Shown: positions 11,476 through 26,624 of the stretch, piece after piece | Position numbering within the stretch: the stretch's first letter is position 1 | Layout: every line of letters starts with the position of its first letter | DNA from: Paragonimus westermani | Taxonomy: Eukaryota > Platyhelminthes > Trematoda > Plagiorchiida > Troglotrematidae | Assembly (NCBI GenBank): GCA_008508345.1 | Contig: QNGE01000989.1 | Span: 121,852-185,851, forward strand | DNA length: 64,000 nt | Direction: 5' to 3' | Notes under the pieces: generated by a model | The model's input: the letters and a program-made list of their open reading frames with translations, nothing else | Told to the model about the DNA's origin: nothing | The model's database searches: none | Made by a program: the position numbers and the translations under genes

Positions 11476-13308
11476 CTGGAGATGAATAACACATGTGAAA
11501 CGTGTCCGAATGCAGAAAAACTCAACGAACAATCAACGACAATAATTCTGACGCTTCACACCATTCGGCCGAACAGAATGAGCTTATCAATTTGTCGTTC
11601 GAATCAAATCACAAAAGCATGAAATTACACGAGAAAATTCCGTGTATGACGTGCTCACATAAATTCGACCAACAGTCAACGAGCCAGGACCATTCAACCG
11701 AGATATGGCGCACCTGAGTCACCGGAAAACAAAACCGGATGCTCCTAAAAATGGTGATCCAACAGAGAAAGCTGTCGGTTATGGCCTTGTTCAATTTGAC
11801 CCAAGATGATAGGTCAATATGAATATGAAACCGGCAGAAATGGAGCGTTGGCTCCATGAAACCTTGAAGTGAGACCGTGTCCACCCACACAATCAGGGTT
11901 TGAACAAGTAACACAACACTCCTACGGGAGGTCACCACACGAAATGGTTGAAACGTTAGATATTACAACCTGCCCATAATGTTGTTTTCAATCAATTTCT
12001 TTAATCAATCCATCGCGAGTGATTCACAAAGGATCGATAGTCTATTAGCTAAGGACTTATGACCGATTCCGGCAGCGTTAGGTTGAGGATCAGCATTGTG
12101 AAGTAAGATACAGAAACTACAAACACTTTGAACGAGTGACAGAACACCTGGACTACTCTAATACTGAGTTATTTACAATGAGGCGCACAAACAGGCTCTG
12201 AAATCTAAGATAGGTTTTCAAAACACAATGCTCGGATAAAAATCGCTCCGGGATAAAAGCATCTAATCGGGATCCGTTTAAATTTGAAATGAGCAGAACC
12301 AATTACTTGGCATCATGTATTCACTGGCAACGGACCAGGCTAGCTGAACAGATGAAAAACAACACGACTCAACCAGATCTCTATACAAAAAATCGTCCAG
12401 CGAACCTAACGAACGATCAGTAGCTAAATAAATCGTAGAGAGCAAACTCACTCCAAGCCAGGTTGCGAAAAGCAGTCAAATTTGTGACAACTAGGTTTCT
12501 ATTGACACACACGTCACACCGATTGCCACAATCTGGGGGGTCGTCTTTGAAATAGTCCGCAAACTGACGATGACGACAGCTGAGGATGGCAAGAACGGAC
12601 GTAGCAGAAACAATGAACTAACAGAACGGATGACCGTCCCGGTACAATACAAAAGGTCACCTAAATGAGGCCATTGGAGATGCTCCGGTAAAGCTGTTTA
12701 GTAAAAGGGAAAGCAGTAATGTTGTGGTGTAATCATAGTAATTCATCCGGATACGATGGTAGCTGTAAGGAGCGTGTTGCACTCGCGACAGATAGAATCC
12801 ACTACGGTGTTGACATTGTTATTGTAAATAAACGGATTGCTGGTTACTTTGCCTTTATGACTAGCTCGATCTCGTCCGTGCATCGATCAGCATTTACGAG
12901 GCATACACAAAGTATGCAAAGACAAGTATACCTGACACTCATCACGTGTCATAAAAGATATCAACAAAAAGAATGAAACGTAACGTCTATAAATATCCCA
13001 CGATTAAAATTATCAGAAACGGACAACAAAATGTCGAAACACTAGTGAGGGTACAACTCTTCTTCACTACAGCTAACAAGAGTAATGGTGCAAGATATCT
13101 GTGGAGTCTTCGACTTCGTCAGACCCAGTCAAGAAAAGCTTTACTGCATCTGGGAGGTTGCGCCCAAGTTAAAAATGCATACAGGGGACTTAAAAACGTC
13201 TCCATATAACAGTAAGAGGCAGAATGCACTAACTAACTTATTGACAAGATGGGTGAAGACGTTGTCTACGCAAGCACTTTTCGACTGCATTAACAAACAG
13301 ATATTTAC
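11476..13308. other. Intron sequence, nothing recognised
   Basis: Only short open frames on both strands. No repeat, element end or RNA gene could be supported. Confidence 0.35.
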
Positions 13309-13455
13309 CGTGAGGCAGAACCGGAAGAATCATTCCGAAGTATTTATCATGTTCGCTGGACCCAGGGCTGAAGTTACTTTCCTCAGTGCCCACAAGTACC
13401 GATGAACTGTCCTCACCCACAAGTTGTGATTTGTGGCCCATGATCGCACAGCCTG
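13309..13455 (-). CDS. Possible RECQL5 middle exon
   Basis: A 147-bp open segment with an acceptor preceded by a T-rich tract (CTGTGATCAG) and a donor (CTCACG|GTAAAT). It reads GCAIMGHKSQLVGEDSSS, then SSEHDKYFGMILPVLPH. The case for it is phase: it ends with one base of a codon, exactly what the exon at 11475 needs, and no stop arises at the junction. I do not recognise the protein sequence, and a chance open segment of this size is not rare. It could be a spacer exon between the helicase core and the RecQ5-specific C-terminal region, or nothing. Confidence 0.3.
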
Positions 13456-13517
13456 CTGATCACAGACAAATTTCACTTTGGTATGGACACGTAAGATAAG
13501 TCAACCAAGGACTAGAG

Positions 13518-14005
13518 TGTGTGTCGCTTTATGCTGCCATCTGCTAGGGGAACCCAATTTTTTCGTCCAAAACCGCCTCCTTCCTCGAGAAAACGATCCT
13601 ATCCAATCATAATAAGCGGAAATGTCATGAACATTCGAGGGGTGACCTCCGCTAGTTTTTTACTTGTCTGACCCCTATTCCGCTACGCACATTGGTGGTT
13701 TAGTGATCTTAACTGCTTTTTTGATGTCTGTTCTTCGGTTTTCTGATTCGAGAATGTTGGTAGGTCACTACGCATCCTATAAATACCATGCGCTTTTTCT
13801 CCTTGTAGCACACGTTTCGGGGCCGAACAAAGTTGCTTTTTGCACCCGTCTTTTGGTTTGTCTTGGGCGCAATTAACGGGGACCGCCGCGTATTTTCGGG
13901 ACCAAGATTGCCGTGTTAATTACATCAAGGAGCAGAACCCGATTTCCTATCAATCGTCTTATTATACCGTGGACGAACCAGCGTACTGAGTCAAGGGTTA
14001 CAACA
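13518..14005 (+). repeat. 5' LTR-like segment of a gypsy remnant
   Basis: Placed immediately before a Ty3/gypsy gag reading frame. It begins with TGTGTGTCGC, contains GCCATCTGCTAGGGG near its start and ends ...GGGTTACAACA, directly followed by TTTGGCGACTGAAG, which resembles the leader start of many gypsy elements (TGGCGAC). Its last ~160 bp (13847-14005) recur at 14941-15074. The left border is inferred from the TG start only; no matching full 3' LTR is present, so the 488-bp length is approximate. Confidence 0.5.
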
Positions 14006-14027
14006 TTTGGCGACTGAAGAACTCACG

Positions 14028-14940
14028 ATGTCAGTAACGTTCGAGCAGATGCAAACTCTCCTTCAACAGCAACAGAAACAATTTGAACAGGTGCGGCTGA
14101 AACTAATTGAAACTCTGACGTAGAAGCTGTTTTCAGCAACCAACAATGGGATCAAACGAATCTCTCAAACCTGCAACAGAATCTGTACTCAACTCTATCA
14201 GTGAGTTTCGCTTTGATCCTGTAATCGGTGCTACGTTCGAGTCTTGGTTTAGAAAGGATGAGGACGTTTTCATGGTGGAACTAGCAGACGCTGACGATGC
14301 TCGGAAGGTGAGGCTGCTGCTCCGTAAACCGGGTACCTCGGAACATGAACGGTACACCAACTTAATATTGCCGAAGAACCCGAGGGATTTGAGCTTTGAC
14401 GAAACTACCCAGACGCTATCACAAATCTTTGGCTACCAGTCGGCCTTGTTTAACACACGCTACATGAAGTCAGAAGATGATGACTGGGTGGCGTACGCTG
14501 GAACAGTCAATCGGGAGTGCGAACAGTTCAAGCTTCGCACAATGACTGAAGATCAAATCAAATATCTAGTTTTTGTTTGTGGATTCCAATCAGCAAATGA
14601 TGCGGACATCAGAACACGGATTTTAGCAAAGATAGAACAATGTCCCGACATCATCCTGCAGGATATCACTGTCGAATGCCAACGCCTGGTGAACCTGAAG
14701 CATGACACCGCTATGATTGAACATAGCAATCACTTAAAGGTCCACACGGTGTCTTCACGTGTCCCATTCAAGGTTACACTAAAGTCAGAACGCGACATCC
14801 AAAGGAAACCTCCAACACCGTGTTGGCAATGCGGTGGATGGCATTATGTCCGATATTGTCCGTTCAAACAGCACCGATGCACCCACTGCTCCCGTCAAGG
14901 CCACAAGGGGAACTACTGCCGTTTTAATAAGCGTGAGCAC
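14028..14940 (+). pseudogene. Ty3/gypsy Gag, interrupted
   Basis: Gag structural protein of an LTR retrotransposon. The natural start is probably ATG at 14028 (MSVTFEQMQTLLQQQQKQFE), followed by a TAG at 14121 where a Gln codon is expected, and then a change of frame before 14146, from which 265 codons stay open. The body contains SEFRFDPVIGATFESWF, VRLLLRKPG and FGYQSALFNTRY, typical of the Gag family found in flatworm gypsy elements. The C-terminus has two zinc knuckles (CWQCGGWHYVRYC, unusual spacing CX2CX3HX4C; then CTHCSRQGHKGNYC, CX2CX4HX4C). Coding stops being gag at 14941, where an LTR-derived block begins. Confidence 0.85.
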
Positions 14941-15074
14941 CGTCTTTTGGTTTGTCTTGGGCGCAATTAACGGGGACCGCCGCGTATTTTCGGGACCAAG
15001 ATTGCCATGTTAATTACATCAATCGTCTTATCATACCATGGACGAACCAGCGTACTGAGTCAAGGGTTACAACA
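14941..15074 (+). repeat. LTR-end duplicate abutting gag
   Basis: 134 bp almost identical to 13847-14005: both run from CGTCTTTTGG through GGCGCAATTAACGGGG to GGGTTACAACA. The copy lacks about 25 bp present in the upstream one (GGAGCAGAACCCGATTTCCTATCA region) and differs at a few single bases. It sits directly after the second Gag zinc knuckle, adding a spurious tail (RLLVCLGRN) to the gag frame. It may be the remains of the 3' LTR after deletion of the whole pol region. Confidence 0.85.
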
Positions 15075-15319
15075 CCATCATCAAGTCCACAGGTCAGAGC
15101 AACCCCAGTAGTGAAGTATGCACATGGACGAACAGGAACTTTAGCGCTGACATCCACCCGACCAATTTCAACTTGGGTCAAAATAAAACGATAACCCTGA
15201 GTGCCCAAACAAAATAAGTTCGGAATGCTCATTTCAGTGATGGTCTGTTCGTCAGGTCAAAATGCGAAACTTAATGAGATCATTCTATTGCAGAAGGAAA
15301 ATAAAACTCTGAGCCTCTA

Positions 15320-15395
15320 TCGTGGCTTCGTAGCTCAGCTGATAGGGTGCTTGCCGCGTTTGGGCATGCTGTTTCTGTCGGTGGTTCGAAATCAG
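15320..15395 (+). repeat. tRNA-like SINE head (pol III A and B boxes)
   Basis: An A-box-like TAGCTCAGCTGATAGG at 15331-15346 and a B-box-like GGTTCGAAATC at 15383-15393, 36 bp apart, match internal RNA polymerase III promoter spacing. The sequence in front (GTGGCTTCG) pairs only poorly with what follows the B box, so it does not form a clean tRNA cloverleaf. A tRNA-derived SINE head or a tRNA pseudogene is the likely source. Confidence 0.5.
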
Positions 15396-18300
15396 CAGGA
15401 GCCCGAAGTTCTTGCAAATGAGTCTCATCCAAATAAATTGTTTAAAATTCAACACGATAGAGACAGTGAAAAAATGAGCCGTTGTTCGCGAACCACGGAT
15501 TTCAAGGATGGTATGTCGTCATGAGAATCACTCAACCGTGGTAACCCTCATGTTAACCTAATGAAATAATGAATATAACTTACGTTTTTTCTGCTACGTA
15601 TATGATTCTTTGTTATTTCGAACCGTTGAGAGTCTGACTTCAAGGATTGTGAACAATATAAAAATTCGCCAATGTGAAGTAAAAAGGCCGGATGAAAAAC
15701 TCCGAAAAACAGTTGTATGTAACGCCAAATTTCTACCAATTCTATTAGGACGCAGGGAGGCATAACAATCAATTATTTAATACAAAGACAGCGAGACAAA
15801 AAAGAACCGATGCCCTGAGTGCAGACGTCCAGCCAAAGGTCGGTGTAAACAGTCGATAACTTTGTGGGGGGTGGGAAACACTGAACATATACGGTATGCA
15901 GCAGATGAAAAGAATCAAAAAGTATTTTGTAGGAAAATTTGACACAAGCTGCAAAATGCTCAGAAGAATCCAACCAAAATAAGAGTATACTAATGAGTTC
16001 AAACAAACACTTGACAAAACGGTGTATATTTCCCAAATCATTAGCACAAAAAACGGATAAGCAGTGAGGGACCAAAATGATAACAAATGAAACTGACAAA
16101 TAGTCCGAGAGACCCGTTAATTCAGGAGAGACCCAAGAGTAGAAAATATAGACCTCCACTAGACTCGTACCAACAACAGGAACAGAACGATCGTACATGG
16201 CAAGTGAACTAGAAAGCCACAGTAAGAACACAGGAATTTCTTATGTGAGCCCAGTTACTCATCTCGCCCACTGTGTCACATGGAACATACCAAATGATCC
16301 AGGGAGTTGTGCACCCCAACAGGAATTTACAAGCAATTCAAGCTGAAATCCACCAACGTTAAAACTGTGTTACAGATAGGTAGTTTGGCAACGTTATTAA
16401 TTTGAAGGAAACCCAATCGGATCGGAAGTTCGAGTACAGCCAAAGGTCGAATGTTCCACAATTTTGTTTTCTCTAAGATAAATAAGACGGTTAATTAAAT
16501 GTGGCGATATGTGGGAAAGTCTAAAAAGCCAGACGAGGAAAATGGGACTTTGGATAACAGCTGGTTGATGTGGACGAATAAACCTGAATTGAAAGGAGGT
16601 ATTCTCTCGAAAAATTTGGTTGTGGGAAATTTTCGGGGTGTTAAACACTGAAATTTAGGGGTAAATAATAATAAAACCTATCATCTTCAAATTCGGTTCC
16701 AGTGAGCAAAACTCACATCATGCCATTTCGAGGAATTCGGTGTTGGGAGAGCACGCTAGATGATTTGTAACATTTTAAAGCACGATTACGTCTTCCATTG
16801 TACAGATTCACATGGTCCAGAACAACGTCAATAACATGGTGTGAAGAAAACTTGAACTAGATACCAAGTAAATCCCTAATGGGAAAACAGGAAAAGACTG
16901 TAGAATCTTGAGAGACGCAACAGGAAACGAAAATATTGCATACCTTAATGGAAGTGTATGTTGTATCCGATTCCGAGATAAGCCTGGAGTTACAAGAAGT
17001 AACGCTTTTGGGCAAAAGAGGAAACTTGTATCAGCAGCACTGTACACATTGTTGAGACCGAGAACGAACCAATGGAGAGCTCAATGGTGTATCAACTAAG
17101 GTAGAAGTTGAGCCTATGGTACACAAATTAAAGTATGCAATCCTATTTTGAGAAGCTAGTTTTCCATAACAGTTCAAGCTTTCCCCTTCTGGAACAGGTG
17201 TGATACGACGATGTGCCCAATGGTTTGGGACTTTTGTCTTTTGTCGAGGTGACCAGTGGAAAGTCATACAAGCCGATTAGCAAATAGAGGCGCATATATT
17301 CTATAAACAACTGGAGAGACAGTGTCTGGCCAGGCTGCTTTGCCAAGTATTTAAATAGGATGTGGCAAACAGACAGAGATCTGCAACCTTTGAACCTGTG
17401 CGATTACTGATAGCGTTCCGGAAGCTTAGCGTCAAAGTAAAGCACTTTACTCAATAAGTAAACTGAGCCTGATAAACTGACCTTGAGCCTCGAAAGGTGG
17501 GGTTTGATTAAGCAAACTGCTACTTCAGTAGTAACAAACAAAGTTACAACGGTTGAAATGAAAGGTCAAATCGCACAATCATACGCTTGGTGATGTGTCA
17601 ACAAGTTAGCAAAACGGCTTATATTGCAGTACATTGGTTGCTTCGTAAGCCCTAGTGAAATGGGTTGGGATCACTGAAGAATTGTGTGCTACATTGTGAA
17701 CATGCAGCAGCCTGCGTATAGGTCTTGTGGCAAGATTTTGTAAAAGTTTATACAGGTTTGGTTGTGACTTTAAAAGAATGTCACCGGGCTGTACGTATAT
17801 CCAATAAGAAATTTTATCAAAATGCTTAGGATATACAGATTTCACATTAAAAGATCAGAGAGCAGTGTAATCAATGAGCAGAGTGCGAACATTAAAGAAT
17901 AACAACAAGACGGGTGGAGAACGCTTTGAAAAATTGAGTCCCTGACTTTCTTACAAACATCGGCGTTATGGAGGGATTAACTTTCGTCGTTGTATGAAGT
18001 AACATCGACTGTCAATGAATACGTGATCGCGAGTTTTACTCCGTGAGGTGTTGATATCGATTGCTGTTAACAAATGAGACCAAAATACCCGTATAGACAG
18101 ACTACCAGCCTTTTCCCACTAGAACAAGGCAGAAAAACCGTATTGAGGTAGGTGTTCGTACTGCTGCTTGAGCGACTGTGAACTCACCACCACACAGACC
18201 AGTCGAGAGTTGCCTGATGGCATTGATGTCTTATTCGTATAAATCCAACACCTTACAACGTCGTTTTCCGTTTATTCAAAAAGGCACGGAATGTTAGAAT

Positions 18301-18434
18301 GACGTTATAGTTTTTCGATTTTTTGCAGTCTGCCGTGGTTGTTTATTGGCATGATGGTGGTGAATTGTTGGAGTATGTTGTGCCTGTCAGACCGCAGGTT
18401 GTTAGCTGATTGAAATTTAATTGCTTACATTATT
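15396..18434. other. Intron sequence, nothing recognised
   Basis: AT-rich. The longest open frames (15769-16086 and 15773-16231, minus) are hydrophobic chance translations. No splice-bounded segment resembling the missing RecQ zinc-binding exon was found. Confidence 0.35.
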
Positions 18435-18861
18435 AGTTTGAACAAAGTAGATAGAACATGAAAGCTGGTAGATGCAAGCATTTCGTATTGACTTATCAGT
18501 ACCAAACTTGCAATAACATGGGTGGGCTTTATTTAAAACAATCGATTTGAGGGGTGGAAAATCAATAGGCGAGTTAGGATAAGACATCAAGTCCAGGGAA
18601 GGGTCAGGTTCACGAACAGTTGTTTCTGAACACAGAGAGCTGGTTTGAGCCGATTAATTGCAACTGCTTCAGCGAACCGTAAGAATCTCGGATTGGAATG
18701 GCGCAACAGGATTTTGAATGCACAAGATGGATCGTTAGCATGACCAGTGGTCAAGATGTGTCTAGCGACTGAGGAAACTGGCTGTTTATGCGTTTCAGAA
18801 ACATTGCCATTCTCCGGTAACACGGACTTCTGTACCCATTTAGGTAAATGTTCCTTCATTC
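18435..18861 (-). mobile_element. Penelope-like element 3' end (GIY-YIG tail)
   Basis: The minus-strand frame 18859-18587 encodes the C-terminal part of a Penelope-like retroelement: MKEHLPKW, then SSVARHILTTGHANDP.CAFK, RFLRFAEAVAINRLKPALC and QKQLFVNLTLPW followed by a stop. The R/K-EHL...W, S(S/A)VA.H.L.TGH and AEA.AI..LKP.L..Q motifs are those of the GIY-YIG endonuclease domain that ends PLE proteins. The frame is open into the assembly gap, so the reverse transcriptase part may lie there. The region 18435-18586 is 3' untranslated sequence shared with the opposite copy. Confidence 0.8.
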
Positions 18862-19657
18862 NNNNNNNNNNNNNNNNNNNNNNNNNNNNNNNNNNNNNNN
18901 NNNNNNNNNNNNNNNNNNNNNNNNNNNNNNNNNNNNNNNNNNNNNNNNNNNNNNNNNNNNNNNNNNNNNNNNNNNNNNNNNNNNNNNNNNNNNNNNNNNN
19001 NNNNNNNNNNNNNNNNNNNNNNNNNNNNNNNNNNNNNNNNNNNNNNNNNNNNNNNNNNNNNNNNNNNNNNNNNNNNNNNNNNNNNNNNNNNNNNNNNNNN
19101 NNNNNNNNNNNNNNNNNNNNNNNNNNNNNNNNNNNNNNNNNNNNNNNNNNNNNNNNNNNNNNNNNNNNNNNNNNNNNNNNNNNNNNNNNNNNNNNNNNNN
19201 NNNNNNNNNNNNNNNNNNNNNNNNNNNNNNNNNNNNNNNNNNNNNNNNNNNNNNNNNNNNNNNNNNNNNNNNNNNNNNNNNNNNNNNNNNNNNNNNNNNN
19301 NNNNNNNNNNNNNNNNNNNNNNNNNNNNNNNNNNNNNNNNNNNNNNNNNNNNNNNNNNNNNNNNNNNNNNNNNNNNNNNNNNNNNNNNNNNNNNNNNNNN
19401 NNNNNNNNNNNNNNNNNNNNNNNNNNNNNNNNNNNNNNNNNNNNNNNNNNNNNNNNNNNNNNNNNNNNNNNNNNNNNNNNNNNNNNNNNNNNNNNNNNNN
19501 NNNNNNNNNNNNNNNNNNNNNNNNNNNNNNNNNNNNNNNNNNNNNNNNNNNNNNNNNNNNNNNNNNNNNNNNNNNNNNNNNNNNNNNNNNNNNNNNNNNN
19601 NNNNNNNNNNNNNNNNNNNNNNNNNNNNNNNNNNNNNNNNNNNNNNNNNNNNNNNNN
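18862..19657. other. Assembly gap (796 N)
   Basis: Run of N between two inverted Penelope-like 3' ends. Assembly across inverted copies is error-prone, so both the size and the orientation of flanks deserve caution. Confidence 1.
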
Positions 19658-19914
19658 CCGAGATTCTTACGGTTCGCTGAAGCAGTTGCAATTAATCGGC
19701 TCAAACCAGCTCTCTGTGTTCAGAAACAACTGTTCGTGAACCTGGCCCTTCCCTGGACTTGATGTCTTATCCTAACTCGCTTATTGATTTTCCACCCCTC
19801 AAATCGATTGTTTTAAATAAAGCCCACCCATGTTATTGTAAGTTTGGTACTGATAAGTCAATACGAAATGCTTGCATCTACCAGCTTTCATGTTCTATCT
19901 GCTTTCTTCAAACT
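19658..19914 (+). mobile_element. Second Penelope-like 3' end, inverted
   Basis: A near-identical inverted copy of 18435-18691 with no length difference (257 bp each; a handful of substitutions such as NLTLPW versus NLALPW). The plus-strand reading emerges from the gap as RFLRFAEAVAINRLKP.. and ends at the same stop. Thus the two PLE copies point away from each other, 5' to 5', around the gap. Confidence 0.85.
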
Positions 19915-23374
<3,460 letters not shown>

Positions 23375-23424
23375 TTAACGTCAAGATAACGGACTGTAAC
23401 CTTGAAATGCGAACAGAAACACAC

Positions 23425-23642
23425 CTGACGTTGGCGCGGTCCACACCCATGCCGAAACTAATTGTAGCTGCTACAACTGGAAAAACACCGGCGGACCAAT
23501 CAACTTGCACGGACTCTCGTTCCGTTTTCGAAAAACCGGCATGATAAGCACGAGTCGGCAAACCACGATTAGTAAGGCAGGAAGCCATTGATTCACAATC
23601 GGAGCGTGTGCGACAGTATATGATGCCGGAACCAATCTGGTC
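23425..23642 (-). CDS. RECQL5: RecQ5-like helicase, exon with motifs IV-V
   Basis: Second recognised exon of the helicase, 218 bp. It starts after a TTTCAG acceptor in phase 0 and reads [13 protein letters not shown], then [14 protein letters not shown] and the motif V segment [15 protein letters not shown]. It ends at a GTGTGT donor with the codon for Arg split (AG|G). In RecQ enzymes this part of the second RecA-like domain couples ATP hydrolysis to strand translocation. The reading continues without a stop across both splice junctions, so this part of the gene looks intact and under selection rather than a processed copy. Confidence 0.95.
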
Positions 23643-23680
23643 CTGAAACAGTTGTTCTGTGCAGTGGATAACTTACATAC

Positions 23681-24439
23681 CCAAGAAACTTCCCTAGATC
23701 CAGACCAAGAAAGACAAGCGCATGCGTATTGAAATGCATCTTCGTAAGCATTGGGATGTAAATCAGCAAAGCTGACGTCGTAAAATAGGTTGGCACGAAA
23801 TACACCACATTTAAAAGTGCGAAACCCGAGAGGTTTGGACACTATCTCATGACTCGATCCGGAGCATCCGAGTTTGAGACTTTTTATTATGTCTTCTTGA
23901 ACTCTCTTAGTTGCCGTAGCCGTTAGGGCCACGCAAGGCACACCGGGGAATAAATCTTGACGGGCTTTGCCTAAACACAGATAGGCTGGCCTGAAGTCGT
24001 GTCCCCATTCAGAGACACAATGAGCCTCATCTATAACGAAATAGCTGATCGCCTTGTTTGTGAATAGGGTTTTCGCCATAGAGCTGAAAGCGGCTGTCTG
24101 CATTTGTTCCGGAGTCACATACAGCAATTTCGGATAGTGTTGAGAGTGTGGGGACGTGGTCAAAAATAGATCGATTATTTTCCGTCTCTGGCTATCGGAC
24201 AATCTTGAATTGATTGTCGTTGCCTGGATTCCAAGAAGCTGGAGGTGTGCTAACTGGTCATTGATCAGCGCAAGTAGGGGAGAAACAACCAATGCAACTC
24301 CAGGGTGGCAAACCGCTGGGAGCTGGAAACAAAGTGACTTCCCGGAACCAGTGGGCATGGATATGAAGGCGTCATGTTGACCTTTAAAAAATTGATTAAA
24401 CGATGGCAGTCTTACGCGAATACACACAGTGTATGGCAC
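23681..24439 (-). CDS. RECQL5: RecQ5-like helicase, exon with motifs I-IV
   Basis: This exon encodes the first RecA-like domain of a superfamily 2 DNA helicase of the RecQ5 type, a nuclear 3'-5' DNA helicase acting in recombination control and transcription-associated genome stability. Visible motifs, in order: Walker A MPTGSGKS (residues about 28-35 of the open frame), [21 protein letters not shown], the DEAH box in [16 protein letters not shown], and VALTATAT, then FRANLFYDV, which is characteristic of RecQ family linkers. The 3' end is a splice donor (TTGG|GTATGTAAG) at 23681, in phase 0, which joins cleanly to the next exon. The 5' boundary is uncertain: candidate acceptors lie between about 24418 and 24446, and the N-terminal exon was not found. 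Family assignment is from motif order and the following exons; it is high confidence. Confidence 0.95.
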
Positions 24440-24446
24440 GTTCCTG

Positions 24447-26400
24447 TAGAGTAGTTCGGAAGCTGTTCAACTTGAACGATGAATGCAACACTTGTAAAAT
24501 TATGTTTTCAGGACTTTCAGATGCCATCAAATAAGACACGTCCACTTGGGATCTCGTGCTGCCGTTGAGGAATCACAGCTGCAAGTGCAAAAAAATAATG
24601 AGAAGTGAAAATTAGCCGGAGATATGCAACGGTGAATACGGAGGGGCAATAAACGTGTACGCAGGTTCCCCATGTGTAGCGCCTCTAGAAATGTGCCCAC
24701 AAACCGCGTGTCGTAATAAGATTGCCTTCTTCTCTATGCAAATGGGACCTTACTGCTGTGCATTCGTGAAATGTGGCAGACCTCCAAATTTGTACATATA
24801 TGACCTTGGTAATATCTGCACAATTGTGGTCGCGAAATGTGGCTTATGACGTAGATAGATTCATAGTTATCATCCAATTCCTATTGAATTTTCCTCCATA
24901 AGTGATTTGTCAGCCTAAATTTCCTCTGCCCCATAATCGCTTTTCCCAAACCAGTGTGATTTTTCTTCGTTGCGGTTTACCAATGTCATATTTGATGTAT
25001 ATGAAAGAAAACCCGAAGCGATTGTGCCGTCCACAAATTTTTATGCACTTCAACACCCCGTGATTTAGGACGTACACAAGTGGATAAAGTGAAGGAAGAT
25101 TACTTCTTCCGTTTACCATCTTACTGAAGGGTGGTTACGATGGCGTGCTTCATTAGTGCACAGTGGCCAGTAAACGGAAGAGGAACCGTCGGCTGTTGGT
25201 CCCTAGCTGTCCCGGTAGCTGACGACATTCTGAAAGCAAATGGGATGCACCAAAACGTTAATTTCAGTTTGCCATATCATACAAGGGGTAGATATTCATA
25301 GCGAGCTTGATTTTCAATTTTAACGGAAGTGACGCTACATCTGCCAGCCACTACAATTGTTCCGATAGAATGAAGACATCACATTCTGCGCGTTTGATCC
25401 TTGTAAGATCTAGGAATTTCGTAGAAGTAGACTGGCAACCAAAATGAATGATTATATTTGCTTCACATCAGTTGTATGCCCTTTCAATTTTTCTGGAGTT
25501 CACCACATAGCAAAACCACTTGAACTATATTATCGGTGGAGAGTCCATCATGTATTGCGTAACCTCGAACTGTCCACAGACCAGCGAGAATAAAATAAAT
25601 CGTGTTGAATTTGATCAGTCGCAGTCAAATTCCACCTACTAAGGAAACCAACAACCAACAATGAGGTCAATTACAACCTGAAGTTTCGCTATCTTGCCCA
25701 GCAGATTCATTTCCACATGATTTTCTATTTCGTCCTCAGGATAAAAATTGGTCGAATCAAAGATAAACGCTGGAACGGGTTGCGTAACTTATGAAAGGTT
25801 GTTTGCCAAAATTCTAACGTGTCCCAACTGATACATCATAATCATCGTCGTCAGTGGGACCGCATGTATTGACCTTAGCATCAGGTCTGTTGGGCATGGT
25901 TCAGCAGCATACCTCTAACTCGTACCTTATATGAACTATGATCGTATCAGACTTAATGGCGTCTTGGATGACCTACGAACTAGAATGGGGGGAACGCACA
26001 CGCGAAAGTCCGTGGAACGGCGAACTCTAACCATCCAACTCACGATGTCACAGTGGGACGGTAAGATAACTGTCAAAATACAGGACAATATGAATTCTAC
26101 AACGATGCGAGGCACCATCGGACGTTTCGACCGACATAACTTTTAAAGCCGATTCCCAGTAGAGGCCCACTCTGGACATTTCTGGTGAACAATAGTGGGA
26201 TGTAGTTGATATATTTTGGTGCTACGCGAAAACTGATAACAAGCTGTTCTAAAAGAAACTGTCAGTTATTGACGAAGTAACTCTTCATATTTTTGGCTAC
26301 CAGGATTTCTTTCATATACCCGGAATCATATAGTCCGTCGAAATAAACGCCAAAAAATGGCCGACGGGAGAAGGTTACAACTCAAGAGATAAGCTACCAG
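24447..26400. other. Upstream of helicase exons, nothing firm
   Basis: Should contain the first exon and promoter of RECQL5, but no start codon context or promoter motif can be supported. Open frames are short and without recognisable motifs. Confidence 0.3.
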
Positions 26401-26407
26401 AGCAGCA

Positions 26408-26624
26408 TGCACTTTTTCACGTACAGCAGCCTCACCATAGACAGCAACGGACTACAAGTTCGTACTGATGCCTAACTGTCACACAACCATGAAAACGAAA
26501 CCCTGTACAGGAGGAGGGAAGAAAAAGGAAGGGGATGGGTAGAAACGGTAGTAACAAAAATAGCTTCATCTCCATTCAAACATTCAGGAACAAGGTGTGT
26601 ACGCTTTGCAAACAAAAACACCCT
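26408..26624 (+). repeat. Dispersed repeat, copy A
   Basis: Homologous to 39583-39815. Shared landmarks: TTTTTCAC, CATAGACAGCAA, TAACTG.CACACAACCATGAA, an A/G-rich stretch with GGAAGG/GAAAAG, ATTCAAACATTCAG and GTG..TAC.C.TTGCAAACAA. Copy A has no CAT array where copy B carries one. The family is not recognised; it may be a SINE or the tail of a LINE. Confidence 0.75.

Noticed and set aside
15075..15200. Continuation of gypsy protease after the LTR-end block
   Set aside because: A short SSSPQVRATPVVKY reading resembles text before the protease, but no active-site motif follows in any frame.
18747..19762. Open frames of 280-330 codons across the gap
   Set aside because: They are produced by translating N; only the terminal PLE parts are real.
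18435..19914. Hammerhead ribozyme expected in Penelope-like elements
   Set aside because: The conserved CTGATGA...GAAA core was sought on both strands in the visible parts and not found.
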